Assembly: GCA_002842465.1 (NCBI GenBank)
Contig: PHDA01000024.1
Span: 1-38,476 of the forward strand
DNA: 38,476 nt
Direction of reading: 5' to 3'
DNA from: Bacteroidetes bacterium HGW-Bacteroidetes-7
Lineage (GTDB): Bacteria > Bacteroidota > Bacteroidia > Bacteroidales > UBA932
Shown: positions 1-7,655 of the stretch, piece by piece
Layout: every line of letters starts with the position of its first letter
Position numbering within the stretch: the first letter of the stretch is position 1
Translations under genes and position numbers: made by a program
The notes under the pieces: generated by a model
Seen by the model: the letters and a program-made list of their open reading frames with translations, nothing else
The model's database searches: none
What the model was told of the DNA's origin: nothing

Positions 1-18
1 TCAAAAATCAATCCATTA

Positions 19-1119
19 ATGCCAATTATAATTTTGGTATTTATAATGATATTAGAAGTTATAGTTTTAACTCAAATGAGTAAATGTAATCGAGCTAATC
101 TCCCGATATTGATTGCTTTGACATTGTTTATTGTTATTTTAATCAGCATATTACTATTTAAAAATAACGAAAAAAATTTACTTATTAAGCTTATATCAAA
201 TTTTAAAGGAGAAGCTGGGGACTGGTATGGGATTCTATCAATTTTTTATGTAGTAATAAATTTGAATATTGCTGGAGAATCCTGTTGGGATGTTTTAGAC
301 AATCCTTCTACTTTTTCAGCAAGCGGAATAAAAACTATTATTATTTGTGAATTCCTTCTCCTTCCCTTTTTGTTCAAAGCCCCCCCTATTACACCTGAAA
401 AAACAAGTTCGAAGGTATTTATAACTGGAGTTAGTCTCCCTTCTCTGTCATTTTTTGACCCGATTACTGAAGAAGATGATCTAGGAGGAAAATCCAAAAC
501 ACAAAAAAAACCATTGATTAAAGATACACAGGATACAAAATTTATTAATAAACTTAATAGTTACGCTTCAAAAGACTCTCTTGGCTTATTTGACTATTAT
601 TCAATTGCCCAAAATAAGTGGGGAAGATGGGATGGCATTCGCAAATCTCTTTCAAAAAACACGGCTATTGAGACAGTTGTGTTAATATTAAGTGAGGAAA
701 ATATCTCCTTTTTTAATAAAGTCGAACTGAATAAAAATGAGCTGGATCAAAATTGGAATCTTGCATCCATAATTGAAGCATTTCAAGATAGAGGGATAAA
801 AGTTATAACTTCTAAAAATGTAGATGTCAATGATATAGAAGATGTTAAATCTGAAATTGAAAGGCTATTGAGTTCAAAAGTTTTAGCTCAATATAATAAC
901 GAAGATATCTTGTTTGGAATCTTAGGTAGTACTGCAGTTGTATCTGCAGCTATGATATTATCTTCTCTAAAAGGACAAAGAAGAGCTGAATATATTCATC
1001 AAATAAATGGTAGTGTTTGCGAAATTAACCTTGATGTGTTATCTGTACAAGAGCTATGGGATGAGATTTTGGTTAAAATGCAGGAGCGGTCGATGGGAAA
1101 TTCAGGCAAACTTTCTTAG
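19..1119 (+). CDS. Membrane protein with C-terminal CARF-like domain, candidate CRISPR ancillary effector
   Basis: The 366-residue protein starts with hydrophobic stretches at about residues 3-19 and 29-47, with weaker ones at 70-86 and 103-119, followed by a soluble part from about residue 130. The soluble part has a Rossmann-like look: a strand VFITGVSLPS at 133-142, a strand ETVVLILSEEN in the middle, and near the C-terminus ILGSTAVVSAAMILSSL (from about 301) followed by RRAEYIHQ. That late block resembles the GGT..MS-type nucleotide-binding loop and helix of CARF domains, which sense cyclic oligoadenylates made by type III CRISPR systems. The gene lies 46 bp upstream of cas6 on the same strand, so it is probably co-transcribed with it. 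If the reading is right, it would be a membrane effector of the Cam1/Csx23 sort, but longer and with more membrane segments. The CARF call is by motif shape only. The true start could lie before base 1. Confidence 0.5.
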   Translation: MPIIILVFIMILEVIVLTQMSKCNRANLPILIALTLFIVILISILLFKNNEKNLLIKLISNFKGEAGDWYGILSIFYVVINLNIAGESCWDVLDNPSTFSASGIKTIIICEFLLLPFLFKAPPITPEKTSSKVFITGVSLPSLSFFDPITEEDDLGGKSKTQKKPLIKDTQDTKFINKLNSYASKDSLGLFDYYSIAQNKWGRWDGIRKSLSKNTAIETVVLILSEENISFFNKVELNKNELDQNWNLASIIEAFQDRGIKVITSKNVDVNDIEDVKSEIERLLSSKVLAQYNNEDILFGILGSTAVVSAAMILSSLKGQRRAEYIHQINGSVCEINLDVLSVQELWDEILVKMQERSMGNSGKLS

Positions 1120-1165
1120 CCTTCTTAAAATGAATAGTTGATAAATTATGCAATAGTCTATATTT

Positions 1166-1912
1166 ATGATAAAAATTTCCGTATATCAAGTAACTCCATT
1201 CTTAGCAGAAGGATGCTTATTACCAAATGTCAAAATAAACAATGGAACCGATTGGTTGCGAGAAGCTGTTAACATAATGTATAATCGAAGCAAAGAAAGG
1301 TTGAAGGTCGCGGGAGTAGTAGTAAACCTATTTCATAACCACGATGAGAATAGCGGGGTCACAATTTCACGGTATCCGTTGATTCAATTTCAAAAGACAT
1401 TGACAGATTTTTTTGTTGTGGGAATTAATGAGGGCAGTATTGCTCTTGAGGAGTTATTTGCTGGGATGCAAAAGGTTATTCAAATATCGGATAATCTTCA
1501 CATATCTGTAAAAAAAAATTTTGAATCGGATCTTCCCGCGTCAGAAACAAAAAAGGTTTATGTTTATAAAGTAACGAATTGGTTACCATTTAGTAATGAA
1601 AGTTACAAAAAATATACAAAAATGGAAACCTTGTCAGAAAAAATATCATTTCTGGAATATGTCTTAAAAAATCATTTGGTAAAAGATTTTTCTCAGTATT
1701 TAGATTTGAACTTTAATGGAGAGACCATTCAGGTTCAATTGACAGCGATTGACAGTTTTACACGGAGTTGCGTTCCTGTTAAAGTCAATAAATACACACA
1801 TGATTTCCAGCCATTTACTGTTTCATTTTCTGCAAATTTATTATTACCCAAACATATTTGCCTTGGAAATGGAAAAGTGTACGGCTTCGGACTAGTTGAA
1901 CCTGCCCCATAA
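1166..1912 (+). CDS. cas6: CRISPR-associated endoribonuclease Cas6 (Cas6b-like)
   Basis: Cas6 cuts the long CRISPR transcript within each repeat to release crRNAs. This 248-residue protein has the YPLIQF block (70-75) followed by GINEGSIALEELF (86-98), a pattern I associate with the N-terminal half of Bacteroidota Cas6b proteins. At its C-terminus is the glycine-rich loop LGNGKVYGFGL (233-243) typical of Cas6 RAMP folds. The length is normal for the family. A His pair at 57 and 59 might contribute to catalysis, but this is a guess. The gene is 33 bp upstream of the reverse transcriptase gene and in the same direction as cas1, cas2 and the array. The repeat it would process has a short hairpin (GAG-TGTG-CTC) directly before an 8-nt end ACTGAAAC, as expected for a Cas6-generated 5' tag. 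Confidence 0.85.
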   Translation: MIKISVYQVTPFLAEGCLLPNVKINNGTDWLREAVNIMYNRSKERLKVAGVVVNLFHNHDENSGVTISRYPLIQFQKTLTDFFVVGINEGSIALEELFAGMQKVIQISDNLHISVKKNFESDLPASETKKVYVYKVTNWLPFSNESYKKYTKMETLSEKISFLEYVLKNHLVKDFSQYLDLNFNGETIQVQLTAIDSFTRSCVPVKVNKYTHDFQPFTVSFSANLLLPKHICLGNGKVYGFGLVEPAP

Positions 1913-1945
1913 CCGGCATTAACCTCATCCGACTTGGGGTAAATT

Positions 1946-2956
1946 ATGCTAGGCAAAATAAAAACAACAAAAGAGTTAGCCCTCTATTTAGGCACAAGTT
2001 ATGAAAAGTTGAATAAAATTGATCCGGAAAAATCATTTGCGTCATTTTACATCAATAAACATGGGTCAACAGAAAAAAGGTTGATTGAATACCCCCGAGG
2101 TGAATTATTTCGGATATTAGATCGTTTGAGTGATGGTTTACAATGGCTTTACTTAGATCACTTAACTACTGCTGCTTATGGTTTTATCAGAAAATTAAAA
2201 CCGAATAAAGATCCAAGAAATATTTACACAAATGCTAAACGCCATTTAGGAAAGAAATACCTGCTGAATATAGATCTAGATGATTTTTTCCATCAGGTAG
2301 ATACCCGTAAACTTCAAAATCTATTTTCTGATTACTCTTTGTTTTCACTAAACCAAGAATCGGAACAACTACTTGTAAAACTTGTAAGTTACCGTGGTCG
2401 TTTGCCAATGGGGAGTCCAACTTCACCTTCCCTATCAAATTTTGCTACTATAGGGATTGATAATGATTTATCTGTTTGGGCAGGAAGAAATAGTTTTGAT
2501 TATACCCGATACGTAGATGATATGTCATTCTCATCCAATATTAAAATTACACAAAATCATATTAATCAGATTATTGAAATTTTATTTGCTCATAGGTTTT
2601 TGATAGATCCGAATAAAACAAAAATATTTGGTCCTCAAGATACCAAGGAGGTGACGGGTCTAGTGCTAGGAAAAACAATAACTGTTCCTGATGAATTTAT
2701 AAATGCATTTATGAAAGACATTAATCGGTTTAGTGAAATGCACCATTTAGCTTGCCAAAATCCTGATTCAAGAGTTTTTGAGTGGCTTGAAAAAATGAGA
2801 AAAGTTCTACAAGGGCGTATGGCGTTCCTGAAAATGGTTCACGGGCCAAAAAATGAGACTTATAAGCTATTTCAATTAAAATTGGATAATATTTATAAAC
2901 CGGAATTACTTGAAACGAGTGTTAGCTGGCGTTACGCAGGTTATGAATACAGTTAA
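1946..2956 (+). CDS. CRISPR-associated reverse transcriptase (stand-alone, retron-like motifs)
   Basis: This is a 336-residue reverse transcriptase. Visible motifs in order are AAYGFIRKL (76-84), NAKRHLGKKYLLNIDLDDFF (motif A, catalytic Asp near 110-113), GRLPMGSPTSPSLSN (151-165) and RYVDDMSFSS (catalytic YVDD at 189-192). The palm-finger set is complete, so the enzyme should be active. It is not fused to Cas1 or Cas6, unlike many CRISPR RTs, but it sits between them with gaps of 33 bp (cas6) and 11 bp (cas1). In CRISPR loci such RTs allow spacers to be acquired from RNA. The PTSP.LSN and YTRY.DD motifs look more like retron/abortive-infection RTs than group II intron RTs; this is an impression that needs a tree. 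A retron is unlikely because there is no room upstream for a structured msr-msd RNA. Confidence 0.9.
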   Translation: MLGKIKTTKELALYLGTSYEKLNKIDPEKSFASFYINKHGSTEKRLIEYPRGELFRILDRLSDGLQWLYLDHLTTAAYGFIRKLKPNKDPRNIYTNAKRHLGKKYLLNIDLDDFFHQVDTRKLQNLFSDYSLFSLNQESEQLLVKLVSYRGRLPMGSPTSPSLSNFATIGIDNDLSVWAGRNSFDYTRYVDDMSFSSNIKITQNHINQIIEILFAHRFLIDPNKTKIFGPQDTKEVTGLVLGKTITVPDEFINAFMKDINRFSEMHHLACQNPDSRVFEWLEKMRKVLQGRMAFLKMVHGPKNETYKLFQLKLDNIYKPELLETSVSWRYAGYEYS

Positions 2957-2967
2957 AAATTTTTATT

Positions 2968-3948
2968 ATGCAAGTTGTTTTAGATACACGCGGAATGCAA
3001 ATGAGTGTTCGTAATGGTTGTTTTCTTTTTGCCTCAGAAACCGAGTCACACATAGTTCATCCAGAGAGGATAAATAGTATTTTAATAACATCGCCCTGTA
3101 GAATCAGCAGTTCTGCCCTTATTTTAGCATCAACAACTCAAATACCGGTAATAATATGTGATAATTGTGGGACTCCATTAGTTCGTACATGGTCGCCTCT
3201 TATGATCAATACCTCAAAGCTAAGGCGTGGACAATACCGTTTTTCATTGACAAATGAATCAGCTGAATGGGCTAACATTATAATGCGAATAAAAATTGAG
3301 GGGCAAAAATCTAACTTAACTTTTATGGCAAATCGTAAACCAATTATTGAAAAAAAAGTTATAAAAGCAATAAATGCCATTGATAATATCTTAGCAAGAG
3401 CAGTTAAAAAAAATGACAGACCCTTGGCCGAACAGAAAAAACAAATACTTTTCAATGAAGCATTTGCAGCGTCTCAATATTGGCAGTTGATAGGGTTGGC
3501 TCTTCCTATAGCATTTCAATTTAGCAATAGAATAAAACGAAACCCGTCTGATGCCTTTAATGCCTGTATCAACTACCTTTACGGAATGTTACGAAACCAA
3601 GTTGAAACAGCCGTTTTAAGTATTGGTTTAGATCCTGCGCTCGGAATCATTCATCGCGATGGTTATAAAATGCCTTCTCTTGTTTTTGATATGATGGAGC
3701 CATTCCGGCCAATCATTGACCGACTTCTTATAAATTCAATTTTATGTGGAGAGATGAGAATTAGTATCATCCAGGAAAATGAGGGTAAAATATTGATTAC
3801 AAAGGAAGGGCGAAAGCAGCTAATTACGATGTTCGTGAAAAAACTAAATTCAAATTGTATATACAGAGGTATTCGAACAAGTCTCAATAATCATATCCTA
3901 TCTGAAGCTAAACTGCTGGCAACAAAAATTAAAGGAAGTGAAATATGA
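2968..3948 (+). CDS. cas1: CRISPR adaptation integrase Cas1
   Basis: Cas1 is the metal-dependent integrase that inserts new spacers at the leader end of the array. The 326-residue length is normal. The expected acidic and histidine metal ligands are visible: Glu164 (FNEAFAASQYW), His229 (ALGIIHRDG) and Glu244 (DMMEPFRPIID). The N-terminal beta domain begins QVVLDTRGMQMSVRNGCF and includes the usual region before the helical domain (SSSALILASTTQIPVIICD). The gene starts 11 bp after the RT stop and overlaps cas2 by four bases (ATGA), so RT, cas1 and cas2 are likely translated as a unit. This is consistent with an RT-assisted adaptation complex. Confidence 0.95.
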   Translation: MQVVLDTRGMQMSVRNGCFLFASETESHIVHPERINSILITSPCRISSSALILASTTQIPVIICDNCGTPLVRTWSPLMINTSKLRRGQYRFSLTNESAEWANIIMRIKIEGQKSNLTFMANRKPIIEKKVIKAINAIDNILARAVKKNDRPLAEQKKQILFNEAFAASQYWQLIGLALPIAFQFSNRIKRNPSDAFNACINYLYGMLRNQVETAVLSIGLDPALGIIHRDGYKMPSLVFDMMEPFRPIIDRLLINSILCGEMRISIIQENEGKILITKEGRKQLITMFVKKLNSNCIYRGIRTSLNNHILSEAKLLATKIKGSEI

Positions 3949-4265
3949 AAACAATAACCACCTATTACTTGCTTATGTATGATATTACGAACGAAAAGAT
4001 CATACAAAAAGTAGCAAAAAAATTGATAAACTATGGGTTTGAAAGGATTAATTATTCTGTCTGGTTAGGATGGGTGAATCCACTGGATAGAGGGAACTTG
4101 AAAACAGAACTTCAAACCCTGTTGAGAAACGAAAACGCAAAGGGGTCAAGATTATATGTTGTTCCACTTAGGCCATCAACGTTAGGCAAGATGAGAAGCA
4201 TAACAGGACATAAACCCAATCAATTAGATTATTGGTTAGGCAAAACAAAAAATGTATTTTTTTAA
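3945..4265 (+). CDS. cas2: CRISPR adaptation protein Cas2
   Basis: Cas2 forms the dimeric core that bridges two Cas1 dimers during spacer integration. The 106-residue length fits the family. The first strand TYYLLMYDIT carries the conserved Asp13, followed by a helix (IIQKVAKKLINYGFERI) and the second strand NYSVWLGWV, the ferredoxin-like order expected for Cas2. The start codon overlaps the cas1 stop in ATGA, indicating translational coupling. Only 83 bp separate its stop from the first CRISPR repeat. Confidence 0.92.
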   Translation: MKTITTYYLLMYDITNEKIIQKVAKKLINYGFERINYSVWLGWVNPLDRGNLKTELQTLLRNENAKGSRLYVVPLRPSTLGKMRSITGHKPNQLDYWLGKTKNVFF

Positions 4266-4348
4266 TGTGTTGCAGAATATGACATTTCCCGATACAAAAA
4301 TAATGTTGCGTAAAGCTATGTTAATTAAGGATTCATTATTATATTTGT
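4266..4348 (+). promoter_or_regulatory. Short CRISPR leader with TAnnTTTG box
   Basis: This AT-rich 83-bp stretch separates cas2 from the first repeat and is the probable leader. The degenerate and truncated repeats lie at the opposite end of the array, which supports this side as the growing end. It contains TATATTTG (4340-4347), a match to the Bacteroidota -7 box TAnnTTTG, ending one base before repeat 1. Transcription from it would start inside the first repeat. No convincing -33 element was seen at the expected distance. Confidence 0.5.
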
Positions 4349-6449
4349 GTTGCATTGGCCAATTAAGAGTGTGCTCACTGAAACTTAGTACGGCTTGCAA
4401 AAGGAGGTTTGGCGTTTGTTGAATTGGCCAATTAAGAGTGTGCTCACTGAAACTATATCCCGGTTGTGTAAGCAAATGCTGTTTAAGGTTGCATTGGCCA
4501 ATTAAGAGTGTGCTCACTGAAACTTCGTTAACTTCTGCTACTTCCCTGATGATAAGTTGCATTGGCCAATTAAGAGTGTGCTCACTGAAACAGGCCAGTA
4601 ATATTTTAAAACTTTTTGTCCAAGTTGCATTGGCCAATTAAGAGTGTGCTCACTGAAACCTAAAATTGTTTTATATATGTTTCTTACCTCTGGTTGCATT
4701 GGCCAATTAAGAGTGTGCTCACTGAAACTTTTGAGTTTCTGAGGAATTCGGGGTCTTTCTCAGTTGCATTGGCCAATTAAGAGTGTGCTCACTGAAACTT
4801 GATTCCAAAGAAGATTTAATTTCCCATCAATGGTTGCATTGGCCAATTAAGAGTGTGCTCACTGAAACTGTGGGTGACCCGGGTGCGAGGAGTGTTTCGT
4901 TTGTTGCATTGGCCAATTAAGAGTGTGCTCACTGAAACGATAATAGTCGAAACTTTTTCTTTTTTTCCTTGGGTTGCATTGGCCAATTAAGAGTGTGCTC
5001 ACTGAAACATAATCTGCTTTTGTAGGCTCTTTCTTCCCTTTCGTTGCATTGGCCAATTAAGAGTGTGCTCACTGAAACGGCTAAGTAAATCATCATCATC
5101 AAGCCTATATAGTTGCATTGGCCAATTAAGAGTGTGCTCACTGAAACCTTGAATAAGCCAAGAAAGCACCCACTTTGGCAAGTTGCATTGGCCAATTAAG
5201 AGTGTGCTCACTGAAACAATAATCGTTTCCATTTTTTTAATTTTTATTCAGGTTGCATTGGCCAATTAAGAGTGTGCTCACTGAAACAAAAATCAACATA
5301 TTTTCCTTGCCCTGAAAAATTGTTGCATTGGCCAATTAAGAGTGTGCTCACTGAAACTTGGAAATATGTAAATGCAAGAGTTGCCATTAGGGGTTGCATT
5401 GGCCAATTAAGAGTGTGCTCACTGAAACCTTTTGTACTTGCTCATACCACTCATATCAAAGTTGCATTGGCCAATTAAGAGTGTGCTCACTGAAACATTC
5501 CAAAAGTCGCGACTAGTTGGAGTCGCATTAGTTGCATTGGCCAATTAAGAGTGTGCTCACTGAAACCAGTAAATTGATGTTTTGAGAAACTTTCTTCTGG
5601 GTTGCATTGGCCAATTAAGAGTGTGCTCACTGAAACAATTCCTGAAAAGAATCTTTTTTAATTTGATGATGTTGCATTGGCCAATTAAGAGTGTGCTCAC
5701 TGAAACATTAAGGTGGGTCTTTGTTCATCACAACCTCCTTGTTGCATTGGCCAATTAAGAGTGTGCTCACTGAAACCAATTCAATGACCGAGTGAAGATC
5801 GCCATAACCGTTGCATTGGCCAATTAAGAGTGTGCTCACTGAAACTTTAGAACTTGTGCGCTTTCTTTTGTCAGTCCAGTTGCATTGGCCAATTAAGAGT
5901 GTGCTCACTGAAACTCTTTTTTCACCCTTAATAGTGGAATGAGCTTGTTGCATTGGCCAATTAAGAGTGTGCTCACTGAAACCAAATAAACATGACCACC
6001 GGAAATAGTAGTCCGGGTTGCATTGGCCAATTAAGAGTGTGCTCACTGAAACAACACCTGCACTGACATAGGCCAGGGTAAATTGTTGCATTGGCCAATT
6101 AAGAGTGTGCTCACTGAAACATTTTCACCTTGTAGGTTTTGCCGGGTTCCAGTGTTGCATTGGCCAATTAAGAGTGTGCTCACTGAAACCTTTAGAACCG
6201 TTAACGCCAGGATCGTCATACTGAGTTGCATTGGCCAATTAAGAGTGTGCTCGCTGAAACCTTGAAGTCTTGCTTTAAGTCGTATTTCTTAACAGTTGCA
6301 TTGGCCAATTAAGAGTGTGCTCACTGTAACCAAATAAACATAACCACAGGGAATAATAATCCGTTGCATTGGCCAATTAAGAGTGTGCTCACTGAAACAA
6401 ATACTCACTTCCGTTACTGCGAATTTGGAAGGTTGCATTGGCCAATTAA
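4349..6449 (+). CRISPR. CRISPR array: 30 full 36-bp repeats, 1 truncated repeat, 30 spacers
   Basis: The repeat is 36 bp, begins GTTGCATTGGCCAATTAAG and ends AGTGTGCTCACTGAAAC. Spacers are 32-35 bp. Full repeats start at 4349, 4418, 4488, 4556, 4624, 4693, 4763, 4833, 4903, 4973, 5043, 5112, 5182, 5252, 5322, 5393, 5461, 5531, 5601, 5671, 5741, 5810, 5879, 5947, 6017, 6085, 6154, 6225, 6295 and 6363; a truncated 18-bp copy starts at 6432. Variants: repeat 2 has GTTGAATT, repeat 28 has GCTCGCTG, repeat 29 has CTGTAAC. The GAAAC end and the distal decay indicate transcription on the + strand away from cas2. The repeat carries the hairpin GAG-TGTG-CTC just before an 8-nt ACTGAAAC tag. Spacers 24 (5983-6016) and 29 (6331-6362) are near-identical. 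Confidence 0.99.
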
Positions 6450-6752
6450 AAATCGAGAACGACTGGCATAAAAAATACATCCATCCAATTTGAGCAACTT
6501 AAGGATAATTTGATTGCATTAAACCGCTGCATAGACAGATACGATAAGGATATATTGGAGAAGACTCTTGATAAGTGTCTTGAAAACAATATTTACAATG
6601 CAGCAAACTTTGCAGACATTGCCAAAACTCTCTTTGGGCGCACAACGATACAGATAGATGCAGGCAAAAGCAGTCTGACTACGCTACGCAAAATAGCAAT
6701 GGAGCCTCAGACAAGAGATATTAACTCATATCAAAGCATAATGTCATGGTAG
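6450..6752 (+). pseudogene. C-terminal fragment of an IS21-type IstA transposase
   Basis: An open frame begins directly at the junction with the truncated CRISPR repeat, where the preceding in-frame codon (TAA, 6447-6449) belongs to the repeat. It reads KSRTTGIKNTSIQFEQLK..., then LIALNRCIDRYDKDILEK..., and ends at 6752. No start codon or catalytic domain is present. The identification rests on position: it overlaps the downstream istB-like gene by seven bases (ATGGTAG), the arrangement of istA-istB in IS21 elements. About the last 100 residues remain; the DDE catalytic part is missing. The conclusion is a 5'-truncated istA left by a deletion or recombination that joined it to the array. Confidence 0.6.
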
Positions 6753-7516
6753 AACTAGATAGAGTTAAGCAAAGTGCAGCGGTACTTAAAATTAATGTGC
6801 TCAAATCCGGGACAGATAAATATATTCATACTGCCCAAATAGACAAGCCTGGCTATATTGAATTCCTCAAAATCATCCTTGATGATGAGATCGCCTACAG
6901 GCAACAGAAAAAGATGACTTCGCTGCTCAAAAGAGCACACCTGCCGGCAGACAATAATCTAGACAAATATGACTTCAGTCACTATAATGGAATTAGCAAA
7001 CTGGAGATGAAGCAACTCAGAGAGTTGGTCTGGATGGAAAACTGCTATAATCTTGTACTTATGGGGCCTCCCGGAGTTGGGAAAACCTATCTTGCTGCCG
7101 GACTGGTTCATGATGCAGCTAAAACTGGTTATAAATCCTACTTCAAGACAATGGAAGAGATTATTGAAATCCTTAAACTTAAAGACATCTCCGGGAAGGC
7201 CCTTAATGCCTACAAAAGTCTATTAAAAGCAGATTTGATTGCCATTGACGACATAATGCTCTTTCCTATGAAAAAGAGCGATGCAGTGAGCTTTTTTAAC
7301 CTCATTAACGCTCTTCACGGAATGTGCTCATTGATTATTACCCCCAATAAATCCCAAAAAGACTTGGCAGAGACACTAGATGATGAAGTAGTGGCATCAG
7401 CACTACTGGACAATCTTTTATTTAAATGCTAAGTAATTAAACTAACTGGAACCAGTTACAGAAAGGATAACAGAAAAACCTACCCCCACTGGGGACTCTT
7501 AATTACGAAAAAATGA
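6746..7516 (+). pseudogene. istB: IS21-type IstB helper ATPase, interrupted by a nonsense codon
   Basis: IstB is the AAA+ ATPase that assists IstA in IS21 transposition. The protein has Walker A GPPGVGKT (107-114), Walker B LIAIDDIMLF, and the late LLDNLLFKC block. At 7430-7432 an in-frame TAA follows LLFKC. Reading through it gives VIKLTGTSYRKDNRKT, a good match to the IstB C-terminus, ending at a TGA at 7514-7516. A single G-to-T change (GAA to TAA) explains the break. The open part is 228 residues and lacks only this tail. Together with the truncated istA, the element is dead in cis. Confidence 0.85.
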
Positions 7517-7655
7517 GGAATTGTGTTTACGAAAAAATCGGTATTTTTATTTGCTAATTACATATTTAAACACTCATCTCTGAAACTTCCGTTAAATGAC
7601 TCTATAAGGGGTTCTTGAATTTTCACAGCAGGGAAGTCAGTCTCCGTGGGCGTTT

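Noticed and set aside
1946..2956. Retron interpretation of the reverse transcriptase
   Set aside because: Only 33 bp separate it from cas6, leaving no space for an msr-msd RNA, and it is flanked by cas6 and cas1.
4236..6480. Long open frames on both strands across the CRISPR array
   Set aside because: They arise because the 36-bp repeat is open in several frames; each shows the same repeated peptide (such as STLLIGQCN) and no gene features.
7483..7494. CCCC-ACT-GGGG hairpin as a terminator
   Set aside because: The stem is only four pairs, there is no T-run, and it lies in the readable tail of the istB pseudogene.
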